A stretch of 11,451 nt of DNA from positions 1-11,451 of the forward strand of contig JAGCNA010000237.1 in the NCBI GenBank assembly GCA_017646185.1, written 5' to 3'. Source of the stretch: Clostridia bacterium (GTDB lineage: Bacteria > Bacillota > Clostridia > Oscillospirales > CAG-382). Of this stretch, positions 1-6,772 are shown piece after piece; position 1 is the stretch's first letter; each line of letters opens with the position of its first letter. The translations under genes and the position numbers were made by a program. The notes beneath the pieces were generated by a model that worked only from the letters and a program-made list of their open reading frames with translations, was not told the origin of the DNA and did not search any database.

Positions 1-10
1 AAAAAAGGTA

Positions 11-39
11 TTGCATTTTTTAAAATGGTTGTATATAAT
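11..39 (+). promoter_or_regulatory. Sigma-A type promoter of the dcw operon
   Basis: TTGCAT at 11-16 and a perfect TATAAT at 34-39 are separated by exactly 17 bp, the ideal spacing for the housekeeping sigma factor. Transcription would start near base 46, giving an untranslated leader of about 80 nt before mraZ. An A-run at 1-6 and a T-run at 16-21 add AT-richness around the -35 element. This is the only promoter seen upstream of mraZ and it probably drives the whole operon. Boxes and spacing are seen directly; activity is inferred. Confidence 0.85.
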
Positions 40-43
40 AGGT

Positions 44-63
44 TTGTGGTGAATTGTGGTGGA
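44..63 (+). promoter_or_regulatory. Putative MraZ operator: two 10-bp-phased GTGGT repeats
   Basis: TTGTGGTGAA (44-53) is followed at once by TTGTGGTGGA (54-63), a tandem direct repeat with a 10-bp period and a GTGGT core. MraZ proteins are known to bind short G-rich repeats spaced by one helical turn just upstream of their own gene (TGGGN boxes with 5-nt spacers in E. coli, AAAGTG-type boxes in Mollicutes). These copies lie over the predicted start site of the mraZ promoter, where binding would repress or tune the operon. A third in-phase copy is not evident. Confidence 0.6.
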
Positions 64-127
64 ATATAACACCATTTTCCCATTAAATTCCGGTTTTGGA
101 AAGTTTATGTAAAAGGAGGCGGGAAAT

Positions 128-547
128 ATGTTCTTCGGCGAATACAGACATACTCTTGATACCAAGGGCAGAATATTCCTGCCTGCAAAATTGCGTGATG
201 AGCTTGGTGAAAAATTCTGGGTTTGTAAAGGTATGGGCAAATGCCTTCAGGTCTTTACCGACGAAGCGTGGAACGATTTCTGCGCAAAATTAGATAATCT
301 CGCCGCGGCGCAGGCACGACACATAAAGCTTTATTTTTATTCCGGTGCAAACGAAACCGCTTTGGATGCTCAGGGAAGAATTGCTCTTTCTCCTGCTCAC
401 AGAGAGTTTGCGTGTCTTGATAAAAACGTAGTTATAGTGGGTAACCGTACCCATCTTGAAATTTGGTCGGAAGCAGAGTGGGAAGCAGAGCAGGCGAGTC
501 TGGACAGCGAAGCTATAACCGCATCTCTTCTCGAAATGGGCTTCTGA
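128..547 (+). CDS. mraZ: Transcriptional regulator MraZ
   Basis: MraZ is a DNA-binding protein of the AbrB/SpoVT swapped-hairpin fold that forms a ring-shaped oligomer and regulates the dcw operon it heads. The 139-residue product has the family's usual length and its two internal repeats. DTKGR (residues 11-15) followed by IFLPAKLR marks the first and DAQGR (80-84) followed by IALSPAHR the second; these are the signature DxxGR motifs. The start follows the typical MFFGEYRHTLD opening and sits 8 nt after a strong AAAGGAGG (112-119). It is the first gene after the operon promoter, and the 10-bp-phased repeats at 44-63 are likely its targets. The stop lies 1 nt before the rsmH start, so the two are probably translationally coupled. 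Identity is secure; the regulatory target is inferred from the family. Confidence 0.97.
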   Translation: MFFGEYRHTLDTKGRIFLPAKLRDELGEKFWVCKGMGKCLQVFTDEAWNDFCAKLDNLAAAQARHIKLYFYSGANETALDAQGRIALSPAHREFACLDKNVVIVGNRTHLEIWSEAEWEAEQASLDSEAITASLLEMGF

Positions 548-548
548 T

Positions 549-1475
549 ATGGAGTTCAAGCATTATTCCGTTCTTGCAAACGAATGTATGGAGCTGTTGG
601 ACATTAAGCCCGACGGCATATACGTGGATTGCACGCTGGGCGGAGCGGGCCACACCCGTTTAATACTTTCCCGTCTGGGAGAAAAGGGAAGAGTTATCGG
701 TATTGACAGAGATAACGATGCTCTTGCAAACGCAAAAGAAAAAATAAACGATCCCCGCTTTACCCCTTTTAAAAGCAATTACGAGGACGTTGCAACCGTT
801 CTTGATGAACTGGGAATAGAAAAAGCAGACGGATTTTTGTTTGATCTGGGCGTGTCCTCTTATCAGCTGGATACACCTGAGCGAGGATTTTCCTATATAA
901 ACGATGCGCCTCTGGATATGCGTATGGATACGTCCGGCGGAATTACCGCATACGACGTGGTGAATACATATTCGGAAAGCGAATTGGCAAGAATAATTTT
1001 TGAATACGGCGAAGATAAGTTTTCACGGCGCATAGCATCCCGTATAGTTCGGGAAAGAAGCGAGGCACCTATTGCCACAACGGGAAGACTTTCCGAAATT
1101 GTTTCCGCCGCAGTCCCCTCCCAGGCAAAAAGCGGAGGACATCCCGCAAAAAGAACATTTCAGGCAATACGTATAGAAGTAAACGGGGAGCTTTCCTCGG
1201 TAGGCAAGGCATTGGAATCTGCCGCAGGCAGACTTAAAAAGGGCGGAAGAATTGCTGTTATCAGCTTCCATTCCCTTGAAGACCGCATAGTTAAAAACAC
1301 CTTTGCAACCCTTGCTTCTCCCTGCACCTGCCCCAAGGATTTTCCCATTTGCGTATGTAATAAGGTTCCGACGGTAAAAGTGGTAACAAGACATCCCGTG
1401 CTTCCGTCGGAGGAAGAATTAAAAGAAAACAGCCGTTCCCATTCTGCAAAGCTAAGGGCGGCAGAGGGAATTTAA
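549..1475 (+). CDS. rsmH: 16S rRNA (cytosine(1402)-N(4))-methyltransferase RsmH
   Basis: RsmH (MraW) is a cytoplasmic S-adenosylmethionine-dependent enzyme that N4-methylates C1402 of 16S rRNA in the ribosomal P site. The 308-residue length is typical. Visible motifs are HYSVL near the N-terminus (5-9), the SAM-binding loop TLGGAGHT (29-36), the acidic GIDRD strand end (51-55), FDLGVSSYQLD (98-108) followed by the ERGFSY and PLDMRMD blocks, KRTFQAIRIEVN (201-212) and VISFHSLEDRIVK (237-249). A four-cysteine patch near the end (CTC...CVC, 259-270) is also usual in Firmicute RsmH. There is little Shine-Dalgarno sequence before the ATG, which starts 1 nt after the mraZ stop, so initiation probably depends on ribosomes finishing mraZ. 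It is a standard second gene of dcw clusters; its link to division is not mechanistically clear. Confidence 0.97.
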   Translation: MEFKHYSVLANECMELLDIKPDGIYVDCTLGGAGHTRLILSRLGEKGRVIGIDRDNDALANAKEKINDPRFTPFKSNYEDVATVLDELGIEKADGFLFDLGVSSYQLDTPERGFSYINDAPLDMRMDTSGGITAYDVVNTYSESELARIIFEYGEDKFSRRIASRIVRERSEAPIATTGRLSEIVSAAVPSQAKSGGHPAKRTFQAIRIEVNGELSSVGKALESAAGRLKKGGRIAVISFHSLEDRIVKNTFATLASPCTCPKDFPICVCNKVPTVKVVTRHPVLPSEEELKENSRSHSAKLRAAEGI

Positions 1476-1496
1476 GTTTTTGAAAGGAAATTAAGA

Positions 1497-2066
1497 ATGA
1501 ACAACCGAAAGCCCACCGTCGTGTCGAAAAGAAGCGGGGAAACAATAAAACCGTCGCTTTCTGTCGGAACGGATGCAGGTATAAATTCCGTTCACAGACC
1601 CAAAACGGGTGTTAGTAACGCTAACGTTAAGAAAAAGAGAAACATGGTGGCGGTAAGGGAGGTTCCTATACGTACCGAGCGCAAGAAGGAGCGTGCGCCC
1701 CTTCCTATCGGCGTAATATTTACTGCTATAATCTTTACCGCGCTTTTTTCTTTTATGATAATAAACTACGCTGAAATTGACAGATATAACAGCGAATTGG
1801 GCGAAATGGATCAAAAGATTGCATCTCTCAAGCACGAGCAGGATATACTTGAGCAAAAGCTGGAGCAAAAAGACGATCTTACCTATATCTGCAATTATGC
1901 CGAATCCGAATTGGGTATGGTAAAATACCAGAACATACCTTCAAAGCACGTTAAAACAGAAAGCGTGGATGCAAAAAGCGAAGTTATCGTATACGATGAC
2001 GAAGAGAACGGACTTGGCGTAATGCTTTCCGGTATGGCGGAAGCGTTCAGAGAGTTTTTTAATTAG
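1497..2066 (+). CDS. ftsL: Cell division protein FtsL (septum formation initiator-like)
   Basis: This is a bitopic membrane protein of the divisome. In the family, FtsL pairs with DivIC/FtsB through a coiled coil and, with FtsQ/DivIB, activates the FtsW-PBP synthase. The 189-residue product has a basic cytoplasmic N-terminus (1-69), one membrane segment (about 70-90, LPIGVIFTAIIFTALF region) and a heptad-like coiled coil (about 93-126). Next comes the family-like stretch AESELGMVKYQNIP (135-148), followed by an acidic tail ending in GMAEAFREFFN. It is longer than B. subtilis FtsL (about 117 residues) at both ends. The call rests on topology, the ELGMV-type motif and the invariant place between rsmH and the PBP gene, since FtsL sequences diverge quickly. 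GAAAGGAA at 1482-1489 precedes the ATG. DivIC is the main alternative identity. Confidence 0.85.
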   Translation: MNNRKPTVVSKRSGETIKPSLSVGTDAGINSVHRPKTGVSNANVKKKRNMVAVREVPIRTERKKERAPLPIGVIFTAIIFTALFSFMIINYAEIDRYNSELGEMDQKIASLKHEQDILEQKLEQKDDLTYICNYAESELGMVKYQNIPSKHVKTESVDAKSEVIVYDDEENGLGVMLSGMAEAFREFFN

Positions 2067-2098
2067 TCGCATAGAACTTATAGGTATGCGAATATAAT
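2067..2098 (+). promoter_or_regulatory. Inverted repeat abutting a TATAAT box, possible internal promoter
   Basis: TCGCATA (2067-2073) and TATGCGA (2085-2091) form a perfect 7-bp inverted repeat with an 11-nt spacer, and a perfect TATAAT (2093-2098) follows one base later. No good -35 hexamer is seen 16-18 bp upstream; a regulator bound to the repeat could supply that function. Transcription from here would start near 2105, just before the leader ORF. The repeat and box are seen directly; promoter activity is a guess. Confidence 0.35.
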
Positions 2099-2109
2099 TG
2101 TTTGTGGAG

Positions 2110-2145
2110 GGGTAAAGTTGAAAAGACGGCTTTACCCTGTTTTTA
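2110..2145 (+). terminator. Hairpin with T-run in the ftsL-pbp gap, possible attenuator
   Basis: GGGTAAAG (2110-2117) pairs perfectly with CTTTACCC (2130-2137). The stem can extend inward through two U-G pairs and one G-C pair to a six-base AAAAGA loop, about 11 pairs in all. TGTTTTTA follows at 2138-2145, as in an intrinsic terminator, although the T-run is short and interrupted. It lies upstream of the pbp start, so it could cut off a fraction of operon transcripts. The hairpin also contains the start codon of the ten-codon ORF and touches its ribosome site, so translation and folding would compete. Confidence 0.45.
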
Positions 2146-2150
2146 CTTAA
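2118..2150 (+). CDS. Possible ten-codon leader peptide upstream of the PBP gene
   Basis: A TTG at 2118, 7 nt after a clean GGAGG (2106-2110), opens a frame encoding MKRRLYPVFT that stops with TAA at 2148-2150. The frame differs from both ftsL and the downstream PBP. The reading is supported only by the good ribosome site and the overlap with a terminator-like hairpin, the geometry of a translated leader that controls transcription. No run of one amino acid stands out apart from two adjacent arginine codons (AGA CGG). It could equally be a chance ORF behind a relic ribosome site. Confidence 0.25.
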   Translation: MKRRLYPVFT

Positions 2151-2182
2151 TATCATTGCCCTTTGTTCGGAGGAACTTTATC

Positions 2183-4453
2183 TTGGAAAACAACCAAAAG
2201 CACGTAACGGGAACGGAAGTCGGTGTTACAAGTAAGCTGTTTGTAAGGCGCGGTATCGCTTTAACGGTGGCGTTTGTTGTACTGTTTTCGTTTCTTGTAT
2301 ATCGAATAGCGAAAATTCAGTTTGCGGACGGTGAAGAATACCGAAACGCTGCGCAGGATCAGTATACCCACGAGCTTACCATACCTGCAAAGCGAGGAAA
2401 TATAGTAGACCGCAACGGAACTATTCTTGCCACCACTATTACAGTTCAAAACTGCTTTATCTCTCCTGCGGATATTCCTCTTAAGGATAAAGACGGCAAC
2501 CCCACGGATGAAACTAAAGAGCTTGTAATCAAAGAGCTTGCAAAAATTTTAAGCGTAGAGCAAAGCTTTATCCGCGAAAAAGCGGAAAAAACAAACCGCA
2601 AATACGAAATGATAAAAAAAGAGCTTAACGCCGAAGAAGAAGCGGCGGTAAGAAAGCTTATTACCGAGCACGGGCTTACCAATATAGTTCATTTGGAGGA
2701 ATCCACAAAGCGTTATTATCCTTACAGCGATCTGGCAAGCCATATTATCGGCTTTACGGGCAGCACCAATAACGGTCTGCAGGGCTTGGAATACACTTAT
2801 GATGAATTCCTTACCGGCGTGGATGGACGTGTTGTTAAGGCTACCGATGCAAACGGCAATGAGATCCCCTTTGATTACGAAAGCTATATAGACGCTATCG
2901 ACGGATACAACCTTGTAACCACCATAGATTGGTCCATACAGTCTGTGCTGGAAAAATATCTCCGTCAGGCATACGAGGAGACCAAGCCCACCGGCACCGT
3001 TACGGGTATTATCTGCGATGTAAATACCGGCGAAGTGCTGGCAATGGCAAACGCACCCTCCTTTGATCTTAATAATTATTCCGTTCTTACCAAGCCTTAT
3101 ATGGATCTTTTGGCGGAATTCGAAGCGCTGGAGGGCGTTACCGAAAAAGAAATAACCGAATACAAAGCACAGCTTCGTTACAATATGTGGTCAAACTTTG
3201 CGGTAAGTGCCACATACGAGCCCGGCTCCACCTTTAAAATGATCACCGGCGCCATCGCTCTTGACGAAGGCTGTATAACCGATACCGAAACGTTTGACTG
3301 CCAGGGCAGATACGTTATCGCAGGAGTTCCCATCAAGTGCCACGTTTACGGCAAAAAGATACACGGAACACAGGTGTTTGCTCAGGCAATATACAATTCC
3401 TGCAACCCTGCCTTTATTCAGATAAGCCAGAAGATAGGCGCAGACAGATTTGAAGAGTATTTCGATCTGTTTGGCTACAACGAAAAGATCTCTTCCGATT
3501 TTCTTGGCGAGGCTACCTCCATATTCTTCCCCTCCTTGGGTGTGGTAGACCTTGCAAACGCATCCTTCGGTCAGGGCTTTAAGGTTACTCCCATTCAGCA
3601 TTTAAGAGCGCTTTGCACTGTTGCAAACGGAGGATATCTTGTTACGCCCCATCTGGCAAAGCAGGTGACGGATACCGAAGGAAACGTAGTGGAAAATATA
3701 GAATACGGAGCGTCCAGACAGGTGGTTTCTTCAAAGACCTGCGAAATTATTATGAACGCTCTTATAAACTCCACCAAAAACGCTTCTGTAAGCGGCTACA
3801 ACGTGGTTTCCAAAACCGGTACCTCCCAGAAGCTGGATACCGTGGATATAGAAGACGACTACGTGCTTTCCTGCGTTACCTTTGCTCCCGCAGAGGATCC
3901 CCAGATTGCAATTCTCGTTTTGGTGGATAACCCCACCGTAACCACCTCTACCGTATACGGCTCTTCTATTGCCGCACCTATAGTTTCCAACGTTCTTTCC
4001 GAAGTACTGCCTTATATGGGTATACTTCCCACCGAATCCGGCGCAGACGTTATGGTTACCGTTCAGGATTACCGCAGAAACGACGTTGATACCGCTACTT
4101 TCGCTATCGAGCAGTTGGGACTTAAGGTTCATATCAAGGGTAACGGAACAGAGGTTATAGATCAGATGCCCCGCGCAGGTCAGGAGCTTAACACCGAAAA
4201 CGGCGTAGTGGTTCTTTACACCGAAGGAAGCAACACCGGCGAAATGATCGTTATGCCCGATCTCAGCGATATGTCGCCTGCCAAGGTAACAGAAGCTTTG
4301 GCGAAAAGACATCTTAATATATCTGTAAGCGGTATATTTAACGATTCCTATACCAACAGCTATGTGTTCTCTCAAAGCGTACCTGCAGGCACTCTGGTTG
4401 CCCCCGGTACCATTATAGAGGTAGAATTCAGATACAACGAGGAAATAGAATAA
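2183..4453 (+). CDS. ftsI: Class B penicillin-binding protein, septal DD-transpeptidase with PASTA domains (FtsI/PBP2B/SpoVD family)
   Basis: It cross-links septal peptidoglycan outside the membrane as the partner of FtsW. The TTG start at 2183 is chosen because GGAGG (2169-2173) lies 9 nt upstream; an in-frame TTG at 2102 has no ribosome site and would add a non-conserved leader. The 756-residue protein has an N-terminal membrane anchor (about 22-41) and a dimerisation domain beginning at the RGNIVDRNG motif (71-79). Its transpeptidase domain carries the catalytic STFK (Ser349-Lys352), SCN (406-408) and KTG (544-546). Two C-terminal PASTA-like domains follow (about 620-681 and 687-750). Cys372, Cys386 and Cys407 lie near the active site, a pattern reminiscent of redox-controlled SpoVD. 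As the only transpeptidase gene here, next to ftsL and ftsW, it is probably the vegetative division enzyme rather than a sporulation-only one. The murF start lies 2 nt after its stop. Confidence 0.93.
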   Translation: MENNQKHVTGTEVGVTSKLFVRRGIALTVAFVVLFSFLVYRIAKIQFADGEEYRNAAQDQYTHELTIPAKRGNIVDRNGTILATTITVQNCFISPADIPLKDKDGNPTDETKELVIKELAKILSVEQSFIREKAEKTNRKYEMIKKELNAEEEAAVRKLITEHGLTNIVHLEESTKRYYPYSDLASHIIGFTGSTNNGLQGLEYTYDEFLTGVDGRVVKATDANGNEIPFDYESYIDAIDGYNLVTTIDWSIQSVLEKYLRQAYEETKPTGTVTGIICDVNTGEVLAMANAPSFDLNNYSVLTKPYMDLLAEFEALEGVTEKEITEYKAQLRYNMWSNFAVSATYEPGSTFKMITGAIALDEGCITDTETFDCQGRYVIAGVPIKCHVYGKKIHGTQVFAQAIYNSCNPAFIQISQKIGADRFEEYFDLFGYNEKISSDFLGEATSIFFPSLGVVDLANASFGQGFKVTPIQHLRALCTVANGGYLVTPHLAKQVTDTEGNVVENIEYGASRQVVSSKTCEIIMNALINSTKNASVSGYNVVSKTGTSQKLDTVDIEDDYVLSCVTFAPAEDPQIAILVLVDNPTVTTSTVYGSSIAAPIVSNVLSEVLPYMGILPTESGADVMVTVQDYRRNDVDTATFAIEQLGLKVHIKGNGTEVIDQMPRAGQELNTENGVVVLYTEGSNTGEMIVMPDLSDMSPAKVTEALAKRHLNISVSGIFNDSYTNSYVFSQSVPAGTLVAPGTIIEVEFRYNEEIE

Positions 4454-4455
4454 TT

Positions 4456-5802
4456 ATGTCAGTTGATTTCCAAAGAATAATCCGTGTTACCGGCGGAACT
4501 GCCGGCGAAGGAACGGATATGGACAGAAAGTTTGATCTGTTTACCACGGACAGCCGCGAAACTCCGGGAAACAAGGCTCTGTTCGTAGCCTTCAAGGGTG
4601 AGCGTAACGATGCCCACGATTATCTGGACAGCGTGCTTTTGTCGGATGAATGCGGAGCTTTAATCGAAGACCCCAAGTTTTTAAAGGCAAACACCGTGCT
4701 GGTTCCTTCCTCCAGAAAGGCGTTACAGCAGATAGCCGCGGATTACCGCAAAAACGATATAAAAGATACGGTTTGTATAGGTATAACGGGAAGCGTTGGC
4801 AAGACCACCGCCAAGGAAATGACAGTAAAATGTTTATCCTCCGGCAAGACCGTGTCATTTACCAAGGGTAACCGCAACAGTCAGGTGGGATTGCCCCGTA
4901 CCGTCCTTGAAGTGCCCGTAGGCACCCAAGCGGCGGTGTTTGAAATGGGTATGAGCCTCCCCGGGGAAATGGAGCGTATCGCCGTATGCGCCCAGCCGGA
5001 TATAGTAATGGTAATAAATATCGGCACTTCCCATATAGAAGCCTTTGGAACAAGAGAAAAAATACGTGATGAAAAGCTTAATATCTTAAAGGGTATGCGG
5101 GAAGGCGGAAAGCTTATCGTAAACGGAGATGAGCCTTTGCTTGCATGCCTGCCCAATGCGGTCAAGTGCGGTATTGACAATCCTCAAAACCAAGTGTATG
5201 CTTATAATATCCGACAGGACGGATTGGACACCGTCTTTGACGTTTGTCTGTTCGGCGAGCATTTTAATACCCGTATAGGCGCTATCGGCAGACACATGGT
5301 ATACGATGCCTTGTTTGCCTTTGCCGCAGGACATTTTGCGGGACTCAGCGTTGAACAGATGCGTACTTCCTTGGAGGAATTTTCCACCGTGGGAGACAGA
5401 CAGCGCATCGTGGAAACCGACGGCGTGCGTGTTATTGCCGATTGCTATAACGCTTCTCCCGAATCCGTGTCCGCCGCCCTTGACGTATTAAAGGGCTTTG
5501 AGGGCAGAAAGATTGCCGTTTTGGGCGATATGCTTGAATTGGGCGAACACAGTTCCTCCCTTCACACCCGCACGGGTGAAAAGGCAAGAGAAGCAGGGGT
5601 AGACCTGCTTGTATGTGTGGGCGAGCAATCAAAAAATACGGCTTTTGCCTTTGGTGCAAATTCTGTCTGCTTCGGCGCAGAGGAAGGCGAAAAAGCCGCA
5701 GAATACATAAAGAATACGGTTTCCGCAGGAGATACCGTGCTGTTTAAAGGCAGCAGGGGAATGAAGCTGGAAACTATAATGAAGAAGGTTTTTAATATAT
5801 GA
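4456..5802 (+). CDS. murF: UDP-N-acetylmuramoyl-tripeptide--D-alanyl-D-alanine ligase MurF
   Basis: MurF is the cytoplasmic ATP-dependent ligase that adds D-Ala-D-Ala to UDP-MurNAc-tripeptide, completing the soluble precursor. The 448-residue protein has the three-domain Mur ligase pattern. An N-terminal substrate domain carries the TDSR stretch (31-34). The central ATPase domain has the P-loop TGSVGKTT (111-118), GNRNSQVGLP (138-147), FEMGMSLPGEM (162-172) and NIGTSHIEAFGT (188-199). The C-terminal domain starts near DRQRI (314-318) and includes DCYNASPES (329-337) and LGDMLELG (356-363). The D-YNA-P-S motif separates MurF from MurC, MurD and MurE. It starts 2 nt after the PBP stop behind a distant GAGGAAAT and overlaps mraY by 4 nt. 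No murE or murD neighbours it, unlike most dcw clusters. Confidence 0.95.
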   Translation: MSVDFQRIIRVTGGTAGEGTDMDRKFDLFTTDSRETPGNKALFVAFKGERNDAHDYLDSVLLSDECGALIEDPKFLKANTVLVPSSRKALQQIAADYRKNDIKDTVCIGITGSVGKTTAKEMTVKCLSSGKTVSFTKGNRNSQVGLPRTVLEVPVGTQAAVFEMGMSLPGEMERIAVCAQPDIVMVINIGTSHIEAFGTREKIRDEKLNILKGMREGGKLIVNGDEPLLACLPNAVKCGIDNPQNQVYAYNIRQDGLDTVFDVCLFGEHFNTRIGAIGRHMVYDALFAFAAGHFAGLSVEQMRTSLEEFSTVGDRQRIVETDGVRVIADCYNASPESVSAALDVLKGFEGRKIAVLGDMLELGEHSSSLHTRTGEKAREAGVDLLVCVGEQSKNTAFAFGANSVCFGAEEGEKAAEYIKNTVSAGDTVLFKGSRGMKLETIMKKVFNI

Positions 5803-6764
5803 ATATGACCGTCTCGATGATACTCGGTGCCCTTATCGGCTTTGCCGTTACGGTGCTTTTGTGCAAAATTTTTATTCCCGTGCTCAGAAAAGTAAAGCTG
5901 GGACAAAAGATTCTTGAAATAGGTCCTTCATGGCACAAGTGCAAGGAGGGCACACCCACTATGGGCGGTGTGTTCTTTATAGTTGCCATTATTATTGCGG
6001 CGTGCGCACTGGTTTTGCCCGATTGTATAAAGACAAATAACTGGGCAATAATGGTTCATCTGGGCTTTGCTTTGTTCAACGGACTTATCGGTCTGGTGGA
6101 CGATTACGTTAAGCTGTTCAAAAAGAGAAACAAAGGGCTCACCGCAATCCAAAAGCTTATACTCCAGTTCGGCTCCGCAGGAGTATATCTCTTTGCCGTG
6201 GACAAACTAGTGGGCATAAATACGACGGTTTTCGGAATAAATTTAAGCTTTTTCTACTATATTATATTATTGGTGGCAATTGTTTATTTTGTAAACTGCT
6301 CCAATCTTACCGATGGCATAGACGGTCTGGAGGGAAGTATTTCCGCCGTTATCTGCCTCGCTTTAATGCTTTTGGCTATCCGTCTTAAGGATACCTCTCT
6401 GGCAGTTATTTCCGCCACCTCCGTAGGCGCACTGCTGGGTTATCTTATCTTTAATTTCCACCCTGCAAAGGTGTTTATGGGCGATACCGGTTCTTTGTTC
6501 CTGGGCGGTCTTGCAACTGCTTTGCTGGTACATATAGGTTCCCCCCTTCTTATAGTACTTATGGGATTCGTATGGCTGTTTGAAGGCGTTTCCGTAATGC
6601 TTCAGGTGTTTTCCTTCAAGGTGTTCGGAAAGCGTATCTTTAAAATGACTCCCGTTCACCACCATTTTGAAATGTGCGGTTGGAGCGAATTTACCATTGT
6701 AGGTGTATTCTCTCTCGTAACCGCTATCGGATGTGCAATAGCTTATTTCGTATACTTTATGTGA
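5799..6764 (+). CDS. mraY: Phospho-N-acetylmuramoyl-pentapeptide-transferase MraY
   Basis: MraY is the integral membrane enzyme that transfers phospho-MurNAc-pentapeptide from UDP to undecaprenyl phosphate, making lipid I and releasing UMP. The 321 residues match the family, with about ten hydrophobic segments across the length. Conserved blocks are GTPTMGG (51-57), the Mg-binding pair in DDYVKL (101-106), NLTDGIDGLEG (169-179) with the catalytic aspartate region, FMGDTGSLFLGG (226-237) and the PVHHHFE loop (285-291). The ATG at 5799 overlaps the murF stop in the arrangement ATGA, which suggests translational coupling; GAAGG (5784-5788) lies 10 nt upstream. A second in-frame ATG at 5805 is too far from that site. 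It supplies the substrate of MurG two genes downstream. Confidence 0.97.
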   Translation: MNMTVSMILGALIGFAVTVLLCKIFIPVLRKVKLGQKILEIGPSWHKCKEGTPTMGGVFFIVAIIIAACALVLPDCIKTNNWAIMVHLGFALFNGLIGLVDDYVKLFKKRNKGLTAIQKLILQFGSAGVYLFAVDKLVGINTTVFGINLSFFYYIILLVAIVYFVNCSNLTDGIDGLEGSISAVICLALMLLAIRLKDTSLAVISATSVGALLGYLIFNFHPAKVFMGDTGSLFLGGLATALLVHIGSPLLIVLMGFVWLFEGVSVMLQVFSFKVFGKRIFKMTPVHHHFEMCGWSEFTIVGVFSLVTAIGCAIAYFVYFM

Positions 6765-6772
6765 GGATATAA

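Noticed and set aside
2102..2182. N-terminal extension of the PBP from a TTG at 2102
   Set aside because: No ribosome site precedes it, the added residues are unlike PBP N-termini, and GGAGG at 2169-2173 favours the TTG at 2183.
3731..4375. Antisense open frame of 214 codons over the PBP PASTA region
   Set aside because: It is a shadow of the strongly coding + strand with no independent support.
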